DNA of 64,000 nucleotides from an uncultured Alistipes sp. (GTDB lineage: Bacteria > Bacteroidota > Bacteroidia > Bacteroidales > Rikenellaceae). Of the stretch, positions 45,203 to 54,100 are shown piece after piece. The position numbers and the translations under genes were made by a program. The notes below the pieces were generated by a model. The model made no database searches, was not told the origin of the DNA, and saw only the letters and a program-made list of their open reading frames with translations. Within the stretch, counting starts at the first letter, position 1; every line of letters begins with the position of its first letter. The stretch lies in assembly GCA_900550375.1 (NCBI GenBank), contig URRP01000005.1, forward strand, positions 1-64,000. Direction: 5' to 3'.

Positions 45203-47683
45203 TTATACTTTCGTCAGTTTGGCGAATTTCGCAAGCAGGGTCTTCTCGCCGTACTCCTCGAAAGCGACGACCAGTTTATGGTCGGCCGCCAAGGTCTCGA
45301 TACGCACGATCCGACCGCGCCCGAACTTGGGATGTTCGACCTGCTCGCCGACGGTATAGCCCGATGCCGCAGCGTTTCCTGCGGCGGGCGCCGCACCGGC
45401 ATTGAGCCGCCGCAGATTCTCCGGTGCAACGGGGCGTTGCAGCGCAGGGCGCCGAAAGGCGGGGTTCGCATCGCCCGCGCCGCTGCCCTCCGGCCGCGAA
45501 GCACCGAAACGATTGCCGGAGCCGCCCGAGCCGGATTTGGACGAATACCCTCCTCTTCCGCCGAACGCCGGTTTGCCGCCGGCACCGGCCGCCCGCTGCT
45601 GATAGCGCACGTCGAAACGCCGGCGCAGCTCTTCGAGCGCCGTGCGGCCGCCGGCTGCGGCCTCTTCGCGCACGGGCGTCTCGTCGGCACCGACCGCGCC
45701 GTCGAGATAGCGGGGGTCGATCTCGCGCAGGAAGCAGCTCGGACGCGAGAACTCCATGTTGCCCCACTTGAAACGCATCTCGGCATAGGAGAGCACCGCA
45801 CTGCATTTTGCCCGCGTGAGGGCCACGTAGAACAGGCGCCGCTCCTCCTCGAAACCCTCGGGCGACTCGGCGGCACGCTGCGACGGGAAGAGGTTCTCCT
45901 CCAACCCGACGATATATACATATTTGAATTCCAGACCTTTGGCCGAATGGACGGTCATGAGCGTCACCTTGTCGTCGCTGCCCGCATCCTCCTTCTTGTC
46001 CATATCTGTGGTGAGCATCACGCTCTGCAACCACTCCTCGACGGTCGCCTCGGCAAGCTCCTCGCCGCCGCGGATCTCGGCGTCGCGCTGCTCTTTGAAA
46101 AGCTGCATCGAGTTGAGCAGCTCCTCGATATTGTCAAGCGCCGAAGCGGCCTCGGGGGTATTCTCCTTGCGGTAGACCCCCAGAATACCCGAACGCGCCG
46201 CTACCTCCATACCGAAGTCGTAAAGCCCCTTTCCGGTCCGTTCGAGCGACAGCGCGCGAATAAGCGCCACGAACTCCGCGACCTTGCGCGCAATGGTGCG
46301 CTGCACGGGATCGCCCGCCGGCTCCGCCACCAGTGCATCAACCGCTTCCCACATCGACGTCCCGTTCGCTGCGGCCAGTTCGGCGATACGCAGCACGGTC
46401 GTCTCCCCGATGCCGCGCGCCGGATAGTTGACGATGCGGCGGAAGGCTTCGTCATCGCGCGGATTGATAATCAGCCGGATGTAGGCCAGCATATCCTTGA
46501 TCTCCTTACGGTCGTAAAACGACGCTCCTTTGTAGATACGGTAGGGAATACCGCGGCGGCGCAGCGCCTCTTCGAGCGCCTGCGACTGGTTATTGGTACG
46601 GTACAAGATCGCCGACTCATTCCACGCATCACCCGACGCACGCACCCGATCGCGCAGCTCCTGCACGACCAGTTCGGCCTCTTCACGGTCGGTATAGGCC
46701 TTCAATATCTTGATCTTCTCGCCCTCGTCGCCCTCCGAGAAGCACTTCTTCTCCATGCGGCGCGAATTATGAACGATCACCGAGTTGGCCGCCTCGACGA
46801 TCGTGCGCGTCGAGCGGTAGTTCTGCTCCAGCTTGAAGACCTTGGCCGAGGGATAGTCGCGCTGGAAGGAGAGGATGTTCTCGATCTTGGCACCGCGGAA
46901 CGAGTAGATCGACTGCGCGTCGTCGCCCACGACGCAGACCTTGCCGTGATGCTGCGACAGCCGGCGGATGATGATGTACTGCGCATAGTTGGTATCCTGA
47001 TACTCGTCAACCAGAATATATTTGAACTGCTTCTGATAGCGTTCCAGCACGTCGGGACAGTCGCGCAGCAGGATGTTGGTCTGCAACAGCAGGTCGTCGA
47101 AATCCATCGCGCCGTTGTGCTTGCAGCGCTGGCAGTAGACGTTGTAGATGTTGCCCAGCTCGGGAATCTGCGCCCGCCGGTCTTCGGTAGCGTGCGTCGA
47201 ATTGGCCAGATAGGCCCCGGGGGTGACCAGCGCGTTCTTGGCCTGCGAGATGCGCGAAGCCACCACGTTGGGTTTATACTTGTCGTCGGGAAGGTTCATC
47301 TCCTTGACGATGGTCTTGATAAGGTTCTTGGCGTCCGATGCATCGTAGATGGTGAAATTCGCGGGAAAACCGATCCGGTCGGCTTCGGTACGCAGGATGC
47401 GGGCGAAAATCGAGTGGAAGGTGCCCATGAAAATTTCCCTGCTTTTCCGGCCGGACACCATCTGCCGGATGCGTTCGCGCATCTGCTCGGCAGCCTTATT
47501 GGTGAACGTCAGCGCCAGAATGCTCGTGGGTTCGACGCCTTGTTCGATCATATAGGCGATGCGCGAGGTGAGCACACGCGTTTTGCCCGAGCCGGCTCCG
47601 GCGATGATAAGCGACGCGGAGTCGTAGGCTTCGACGGCGGCGCGCTGGGCGGGGTTGAGCCCCTGTAATATCGGTGATTCCAT
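45203..47683 (-). CDS. pcrA: UvrD/PcrA-type DNA helicase
   Basis: Superfamily 1A 3'-5' helicase of 826 residues. Motif I (Walker A) is AGAGSGKTRVLTSRI near the N-terminus, with the Q-motif LNPAQRAAV before it. Motif II/III region LVDEYQDTNYAQ, motif IV QNYRSTRTI, motif V TVHSAKGLEFKYVYIVG, motif VI VALTRAK are all clear. The C-terminus has a Gly/Ser-rich linker and the RNA-polymerase-binding Tudor-like end VGEQVEHPKFGRGRIV, as in PcrA. It heads the run with the GT2, nth and nrnA genes. A TAACTTTG -7 box (minus, 47713-47706) lies 23 bases before the ATG. Confidence 0.95.
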   Translation of the reverse strand: MESPILQGLNPAQRAAVEAYDSASLIIAGAGSGKTRVLTSRIAYMIEQGVEPTSILALTFTNKAAEQMRERIRQMVSGRKSREIFMGTFHSIFARILRTEADRIGFPANFTIYDASDAKNLIKTIVKEMNLPDDKYKPNVVASRISQAKNALVTPGAYLANSTHATEDRRAQIPELGNIYNVYCQRCKHNGAMDFDDLLLQTNILLRDCPDVLERYQKQFKYILVDEYQDTNYAQYIIIRRLSQHHGKVCVVGDDAQSIYSFRGAKIENILSFQRDYPSAKVFKLEQNYRSTRTIVEAANSVIVHNSRRMEKKCFSEGDEGEKIKILKAYTDREEAELVVQELRDRVRASGDAWNESAILYRTNNQSQALEEALRRRGIPYRIYKGASFYDRKEIKDMLAYIRLIINPRDDEAFRRIVNYPARGIGETTVLRIAELAAANGTSMWEAVDALVAEPAGDPVQRTIARKVAEFVALIRALSLERTGKGLYDFGMEVAARSGILGVYRKENTPEAASALDNIEELLNSMQLFKEQRDAEIRGGEELAEATVEEWLQSVMLTTDMDKKEDAGSDDKVTLMTVHSAKGLEFKYVYIVGLEENLFPSQRAAESPEGFEEERRLFYVALTRAKCSAVLSYAEMRFKWGNMEFSRPSCFLREIDPRYLDGAVGADETPVREEAAAGGRTALEELRRRFDVRYQQRAAGAGGKPAFGGRGGYSSKSGSGGSGNRFGASRPEGSGAGDANPAFRRPALQRPVAPENLRRLNAGAAPAAGNAAASGYTVGEQVEHPKFGRGRIVRIETLAADHKLVVAFEEYGEKTLLAKFAKLTKV

Positions 47684-47771
47684 CTGTTTCGTACTTGTCG
47701 GACGACAAAGTTACGAATTTTTCGTATTCCCGCCTATGAAAAGCCGAAGAAGCGGGTCAGCTATTTTTCAT

Positions 47772-48500
47772 TCAGACGTAGAGACGGATCTGATGCAGCA
47801 GCGTGGCGGTGAAGAAGAGACCGATCAGGATGCAGAGCAGGATCAGCAGCCCGTTGAGCGCCCGTGCATCGGGCTTGGTGCGCAGTTCGCGGTTCTTGGC
47901 GATGTATTCGCGGAAGAAGAGGTAGAGCGCCGGCACGGTCGAAGCGGCCAGCAGGAAATCCTCGGGGATGCCGAAGAAATAGACCTTCGCCAGTCCGATC
48001 AGCGCCCAATGGCAGAGGAAGAGCACCAGAAAGATGTTGATGCGGCGCGTGAAGGCCAGCATCAGGCCGATGGTGAAGACCGCCACCGAGCAGGGCATCA
48101 CGGGCATCGTCATCATCGGGAACGACAGACCGCGCGCCAGCGAGAAGAGCGGATAGGCCAGCGGCATGAGGTAGAGCAGCAGCGCGAAGCCGTTGGGACG
48201 GCCCGTGCGTTCGAACCGTGTGAAATCGGCGTAGAGGTCGTAGAGCCAGATCGCCGCCATGATCCCCCAGAAGAGGGCCAGCACATTGCTGTAACTGCGC
48301 TCGCCGCACCAGACGAGGTAGTAGACGACGGCGATCCATGCGTTGAGACCCGCCAGAAAGAGCTTCATGGCCCGTTTGACGTTTCGTGTCGGGCGGAGGT
48401 AAAGCAGCACGGTGAGCAGTGCCGCCAGCAGCACGATCGCGATCTGCCACGGCCATGTGGCGGCGTTGTAACGGGCGATGGTACTCCAGAAAATCTCCAT
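47772..48500 (-). CDS. DUF6064-like multispanning membrane protein
   Basis: A 242-residue hydrophobic protein with about seven to eight transmembrane helices. It begins MEIFWSTIARYNAATWPWQ and contains the conserved-looking FWGIMAAIWLYDLYADF and FTRRINIFLVLFLCHWALIG. The family is known only as DUF6064, by pattern. It starts five bases after the YjjB-like gene on the same strand, so it belongs to the exporter operon. Its function is unknown; a link to transport is contextual. Confidence 0.65.
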   Translation of the reverse strand: MEIFWSTIARYNAATWPWQIAIVLLAALLTVLLYLRPTRNVKRAMKLFLAGLNAWIAVVYYLVWCGERSYSNVLALFWGIMAAIWLYDLYADFTRFERTGRPNGFALLLYLMPLAYPLFSLARGLSFPMMTMPVMPCSVAVFTIGLMLAFTRRINIFLVLFLCHWALIGLAKVYFFGIPEDFLLAASTVPALYLFFREYIAKNRELRTKPDARALNGLLILLCILIGLFFTATLLHQIRLYV

Positions 48501-48505
48501 ACAAA

Positions 48506-49009
48506 TCAGACTTTACGGGGTTTATGGCGCCGCGTGAGCGAGAAGGCGCGGCGGCGGAAGAGGATAATCGGCACCGTCGAACCGACGGCCAGCATGAAGA
48601 CGACACTGACAGTGACGGTCGCATTGAGCAGAAACGCATCCATATATTGCCGCGCCGCATCGCTCTCGGCGGTATGCTGCATGAGCATAATCAGAGCGAA
48701 GACCGTTTTGTAGGCGTAGATGCCCGGCACCATCGGCAGCAGGGCGGGAATCGAGAGGACGGTGGTCGGACAGTAGATCCGTCCGCCGAGCCAAAGGCTT
48801 CCCAGCCCGATGAGCAGCGAGGCGCAGAGCGTCGCCGTGGTGATGTCGAGTCCGACATAGGTCATCAGACAGAAACGCAGGGCGTGTCCTGCGGCGGCCA
48901 GCAGGGCGATCGGAGGAAAAGCCCGCAGGGGCGGGTCGGAGATGGCTCCGAAGCCGATCGCCGCAACAGCGGCGAAAAACCCGTCGACGAAAATATCCGC
49001 AGCGATCAT
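48506..49009 (-). CDS. Threonine/serine exporter family, C-terminal half (YjjB-like, DUF3815)
   Basis: A 167-residue membrane protein with about five transmembrane helices, matching the second half of ThrE (ITTATLCASLLIGLGSLWLGG, then YCPTTVLSIPALLPMVPGIYAYK, the hallmark motif). ATG 49009 overlaps the stop of the first-half gene as ATGA, so the two are translationally coupled. In E. coli the split pair YjjP/YjjB exports succinate; in Corynebacterium the fused ThrE exports threonine/serine. Which substrate applies here is not known. Succinate would make sense for an anaerobe that makes it as an end product. Confidence 0.85.
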   Translation of the reverse strand: MIAADIFVDGFFAAVAAIGFGAISDPPLRAFPPIALLAAAGHALRFCLMTYVGLDITTATLCASLLIGLGSLWLGGRIYCPTTVLSIPALLPMVPGIYAYKTVFALIMLMQHTAESDAARQYMDAFLLNATVTVSVVFMLAVGSTVPIILFRRRAFSLTRRHKPRKV

Positions 49010-49773
49010 AACAGACTTCCTTTCACCATTAACAGGGTGACCGACAACCCCACCGCAATACAGAGAATCAGCAGCAGAGCGCCGATCAGACGGCTGCAGC
49101 CGATCAGCACGTGCCCTTCGACGATGTCGATCACGCCGTTGATAAGGGGCACGCCCGGCACGAGGAACAGCACGCTCGTGGCGATAGCCGTCTCGGCCGT
49201 GCAGTCGAAGCGCAGCGCAGCCGAAGCACACAGCGACGCGATGAAAGCCGAAAGGATGAAGATGATGAAGTGGTTCACACCGGCCTTGGTCAGCTGCTGT
49301 TTGGCCGCAAACCCCGCCAGCGTCGCCGTGAAGACGATCCCCACGGCAACCCAGTCGCCGTTGAAAAGTTTGCAGAACGACGCGTTGGCCAGCCCCACGA
49401 CCATCAGCACGAACATCGGGTCCATACGCGACTTGGCGGTCAGCTTGCGGTACTTCTCGCGGATCGCATCGAGCGGCAGCCGCCGGTCGACGGCCTCCCA
49501 GCTCAGCGAGCTGAGATCGGAGTTGCGTTCGAAGCTGATCGGCAGATGCGGAATCTCGACCACCTGCGTCACCACCTGCGGATTCCCCTCCTCGCGCACG
49601 GTCAGAATCGACGTGCGCTGAAAGGTCGTCAGCCGCACGTCGACCTCCTGCGAAGCTCCGATGCGGCGGGCGTTGCGCACCACGCGCGAAGTATGCACCC
49701 CCGATCCCAACAGATAGGTGGCATACTCGCCGATAAAATCGAGCAGCTCGGTCAGCTCCGCTTGTGTTTTCAT
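49006..49773 (-). CDS. Threonine/serine exporter family, N-terminal half (YjjP-like, DUF1212)
   Basis: A 255-residue protein. A cytoplasmic N-domain (about 1-115) contains LLDFIGEYATYLLGSGVHTSR, the usual DUF1212 start. About five transmembrane helices follow, with FLVPGVPLINGVIDIVEGH as the family motif. It is the first gene of the three-gene leftward operon. A TAATTTTG -7 box on the minus strand (49788-49781) is only seven bases from the ATG, implying a very short leader. It faces hemW across a divergent promoter region. Confidence 0.87.
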   Translation of the reverse strand: MKTQAELTELLDFIGEYATYLLGSGVHTSRVVRNARRIGASQEVDVRLTTFQRTSILTVREEGNPQVVTQVVEIPHLPISFERNSDLSSLSWEAVDRRLPLDAIREKYRKLTAKSRMDPMFVLMVVGLANASFCKLFNGDWVAVGIVFTATLAGFAAKQQLTKAGVNHFIIFILSAFIASLCASAALRFDCTAETAIATSVLFLVPGVPLINGVIDIVEGHVLIGCSRLIGALLLILCIAVGLSVTLLMVKGSLL

Positions 49774-49925
49774 GACGGCGCAAAATTAATAAAATTTTTA
49801 AACAACTACGCATCTGCGGCGGATTGTTCCCTTCGTCGGAAGAAAAATCGGATTCCTCCGTTTTTTCAGCGGTCGGTTCAATTTTTTCGGATTTTTTTCG
49901 TTAAATTTGTTAGATAGTTGAACAA

Positions 49926-51041
49926 ATGGCGGGACTCTATTTCCATATTCCTTTCTGCAAGCGCATCTGCGCCTACTGCGACTTCTACAAATCGGCCGAT
50001 CTGCGGGCGATGAAGGATGTCGTCGGGGCGATGCACGACGAACTGCGCCGCGAAGCGGAGTTCCTGCCGGCGAAACGACTGCGCACGATCTACTTCGGCG
50101 GCGGAACCCCCTCGCTGCTGCCCCCCGAACAGTTGGAGGAGTTTATCGCCCATGCCGCCGAACGGTTCGACTGCACGACGCTCGAAGAATGTACCGTCGA
50201 GGCCAATCCCGACGATCTGACGCCCGACTATCTCGCCCGGCTGGCACGCACGCGGGTCGACCGTCTCTCGATCGGCGTACAGTCGTTCGACGACGGGGAG
50301 CTGCGCCTGATGAACCGCCGCCATACGGCCGACGCGGCCCGCAACGCCGTGCGGCGGGCACAAGAGGCGGGATTTACGAACATAACGGTCGATCTGATCT
50401 TCGGCGTGCCCGGCTTCGGAATCGAGACGCTGCGGCGCAACCTGCGCGAAACGGTCGCGCTGGGCGTGCAGCACGTTTCGGCATACCATTTGACCATCGA
50501 ACCCGGAACGACCTTCGGCCGCCGCATGGCGCAGGGAAGATTCGCGCCCGTGGCGGAGGAGACGAGCGAGGAGGAGTTCCTCACGGTGCACCGCACGCTG
50601 ACCGATGCCGAATTCGAACACTACGAAGTCTCGAACTTCGCGCAGCCCGGCCGGCGGGCGCTCCACAACAGCGCCTACTGGAGTGGCGAGCCTTATCTGG
50701 GGATCGGTCCCGCGGCGCACTCGTTCGACGGCGAATGCCGGCGCTGGGCCGTCTCCGACATCGGACGGTATCTCGCCGGCGGCGGCTACGAATCGGAACG
50801 GCTCACCGAGCGCGATCACTACAACGAGACCGTGATGACGGCGCTGCGCACGGCCGAAGGAGTCGACACGAAAGAGATCGGCCGACGGTTCGGCCGGACG
50901 CGGCTCGACAAACTGCTCGACGCAGCGCGCCCGTGGCTCGACGCAGGCGATGCGACCCTGCGCGACGGACGGCTCGCAATCCCTGCCGAGCGGTTTTTGC
51001 TGTCGGACGCCGTGATCGCCGCTCTGTTCTGGGAATGTTAA
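49926..51041 (+). CDS. hemW: Radical SAM heme chaperone HemW
   Basis: A 371-residue HemN-like radical SAM protein. Its N-terminus YFHIPFCKRICAYCDFYKS carries the Cx3Cx2C cluster motif, followed by YFGGGTPSLL and VEANPDDLT, then RLSIGVQSFDD and a C-terminal HemN domain. The short form with no N-terminal extension fits HemW (heme insertion chaperone) better than the oxygen-independent coproporphyrinogen oxidase HemN. TAAATTTG at 49902-49909 is a -7 box 16 bases ahead of the ATG. It is a single gene in front of the glycogen locus. Confidence 0.9.
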   Translation: MAGLYFHIPFCKRICAYCDFYKSADLRAMKDVVGAMHDELRREAEFLPAKRLRTIYFGGGTPSLLPPEQLEEFIAHAAERFDCTTLEECTVEANPDDLTPDYLARLARTRVDRLSIGVQSFDDGELRLMNRRHTADAARNAVRRAQEAGFTNITVDLIFGVPGFGIETLRRNLRETVALGVQHVSAYHLTIEPGTTFGRRMAQGRFAPVAEETSEEEFLTVHRTLTDAEFEHYEVSNFAQPGRRALHNSAYWSGEPYLGIGPAAHSFDGECRRWAVSDIGRYLAGGGYESERLTERDHYNETVMTALRTAEGVDTKEIGRRFGRTRLDKLLDAARPWLDAGDATLRDGRLAIPAERFLLSDAVIAALFWEC

Positions 51042-51071
51042 GGTTAAGTTATTATTAAATATTTTTATAAA

Positions 51072-51103
51072 TTTGTAATATCGATCATTCGGCAGTACCT
51101 TTG
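51072..51103 (+). promoter_or_regulatory. Promoter for the glycogen locus
   Basis: TTTG at 51072-51075, exactly 20 bases, TACCTTTG at 51096-51103. The leader to the ATG at 51165 is about 55 bases. Confidence 0.8.
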
Positions 51104-51164
51104 CAGACGGATCATCCGCGATACCGCTCAAGGAACGAGAAGAATAATCAAAAATCCGAAAGAT

Positions 51165-54100
51165 ATGAACGAAAACGAACTGCTGACGCCCGACTACCTC
51201 TTCGAGGTGAGTTGGGAGGTCTGCAACAAAGTCGGCGGCATCCACACCGTCGTTTCGACCAAGGCCCGCACCGTCGAGAGCAAGCTGGGCGACAACTATC
51301 TGCTCATCGGTCCCGACGTGCAGCGCGAAGGCAGCAACCCCGAGTTCGAAGAGGACGACGAGCTGCTCAAAGCGTGGCGCCAGAGCGTCTACAACGACGG
51401 CATCCGCATCCGCATCGGCCGCTGGAAGGTCGTCGGCCGCCCGATCGTGGTGCTGGTCGACTATACCTCGCTCTTCTCGAAGAAGGACGACATTCTGAAA
51501 TTCCTGTGGGAGACCTATCACGTCGACTCGATCTCGGGACAGTGGGACTACGTCGAACCGGTACTCTTCGGCCACGCAGCCGGACAGGTCATCGCCTCCT
51601 ACGTGGAGAACTTCTGCGCCTCGACCGACAAGGTGACAGCCCACTTCCACGAATGGATGACCGCCGCCGGCGGACTCTACCTGCGCAAATACTCGCCCTA
51701 CGTGGCCACGGTCTTCACGACCCACGCCACGGTGACGGGGCGCTGCGTGGCCGGCAACGGACTGCCGCTCTACAAGGATCTGGGACGGCTGAATGCCGAC
51801 GAACTGGCCCGCCAGTTCAACGTCATGGCCAAACACTCGATCGAGAAGATCGCCTCGCAGGAGCACGACGTCTTCTGCACCGTGAGCGAAATCACCGCCC
51901 GCGAATGCGAGAGCCTGCTGGGCAGTGCGGTGGATGTCGTCACTCCCAACGGTTTCGAGGACGACTTCGTGTGGAACGGCAAGGAGTTCGACGAAAAACG
52001 GACGGAGGCACGCCACGCGATGATCCGCACGGCCGAAGCGATGCTGAGCTACAAATTCGCCGGCGAACCCCTGATCGTCGGCACGAGCGGCCGCTACGAG
52101 TTCCGCAACAAGGGCATCGACATCTTCCTCGACGCACTGAAACAGCTCGCCGAAACAGACGCCCTCGACCGCGAGGTGCTGGTCTACATCACCGTACCGG
52201 CCGCTACGACCGGTCCCCGCAAAGATTTGCTGGCGCATCTGGCCGACGAGAACGCTCCGATCGACCCGAAGCAGAACCGCTTCTGCACCCATTATCTCGA
52301 ACATCCCGAATGGGATCAGATCCTCGGATCGATCAACGGCAGCATACTGGCCAATCCTGCGTCGAAGGTGAAGGTGATCTTCGTCCCGACCTACCTCAAC
52401 GGCAACGACGGCATCTTCGACAAGAGCTACTACGAACTGCTCGTGGGAATGGATATGACGCTCTTCCCCTCGTATTACGAGCCGTGGGGCTACACGCCGC
52501 TCGAATCGACGGCCTTCTCGGTGCCGACGCTCACCACCACACTGGCCGGATTCGGTCTGTGGGCCGGCTCGCAGGGTGAGCACGAGGGCGTGGTGCTCGT
52601 CGCCCGCAACGACGACAACTATGCCGAAGCGGCGCATGAAATCGCCAAGTCGCTGCTGCACTTCACCAAATACACGCCGCAGGAGATCAAGATCGCCCGC
52701 AGCGCCGCCGCCGAACTGTCGCGCACGGCCCTGTGGAGCGAACTCTTCGCCGCCTACGAAACGGCCTACTCGAAGGCGATCGAACGTTCGGTGACCCGCA
52801 CCAACCGCGCGGTGCTCAACGACGGCGGCGGCGCGACCGAACAGATCAACTTCGTGCGGCAGCAGCTCATCACCGAGAAGCCGCACTGGAACCGTGTGAT
52901 GGTCGAGAAAGTGCTGCCCAAACGGCTTCACGCCCTCGAAGTCCTCTCGCATAACCTCTGGTGGAGCTGGACCAGCGGCGCCCGCGATCTGTTCGAATAC
53001 AGCGACCAGAAACTGTGGTCGGAGTGCGAAAAGAACCCCATCGTCTTCCTCGACCGGCTGCCGCTCGAACGCCTGCAGGAGTTGGAGGGAGACAGCTCGT
53101 TTCTGGCGATGCTCGACAGCGTTTACGCCCTGTTCAACGAATATATGAGCGAAAAGCCCGATCCGACAGCGCCGACGATCGCCTACTTCTCGATGGAGTA
53201 CGGTCTCCATTCGTCGCTGAAGATCTATTCGGGCGGTCTGGGTATCCTTGCAGGCGACTACCTCAAGGAGGCATCGGACAAGAACGTGCCGATGGTGGCC
53301 ATGGGGCTTCTGTACCGCTACGGTTATTTCACGCAGCGGCTGTCGTCGCAGGGGGCGCAGGAGGCAACCTACGAGGCGCAGAACTTCTCGAAGCTGCCGA
53401 TCTCGCCCGTGCGCGACGAACTGGGCAACTGGACCACCGTACAGATCGCCCTGCCGGGACGAACACTCTCGGCCCGCGTCTGGAAATGCCAGGTCGGCCG
53501 CACCGACCTCTTCCTGCTCGACACCGACTACGAAGCCAATTTGGACGAAGACCGTCAGATCACCCACTATCTCTACGGCGGCGACTGGGAGAACCGCCTC
53601 AAGCAGGAGCTGCTGCTCGGTCTGGGCGGCATCCGCGCCCTGCGCGCGATGGGCATCAAGCAGGAGGTCTACCACTGCAACGAGGGACACGCGGCCTTCA
53701 TCGGCATCGAACGCATCCGCGACTTGGTACGCCGCAAGCTCACCTTCTCCGAAGCGCTGGAGGTGATCCGTTCGTCGTCGCTCTTCACCACCCACACCCC
53801 CGTGCCGGCCGGCCACGACGCCTTCCCCGAGTCGATGATCCGTCAGTATCTGGCCCACTACCCCGATGTGCTGGGCATCACGTGGGAGCAGTTCATCAAT
53901 CTGGGCAAGACCAACCCCAACGACCCCGAGGAGCGGTTCTCGATGTCGGTGCTGGCGTGCAACCTCTCGCAGGAGGTCAACGGCGTATCGTGGCTCCACG
54001 GTGAGGTATCGAAGGATATTCTGGGCAATATGTGGCCCGGCTACTTCAAGAACGAACTGCATATCGGCTACGTCACCAACGGCGTGCACTTCCCCACATG

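Noticed and set aside
45191..47668. Plus-strand open frame of about 825 codons
   Set aside because: Antisense to pcrA, which has all helicase motifs; the product is His/Arg/Asp-rich without a fold.
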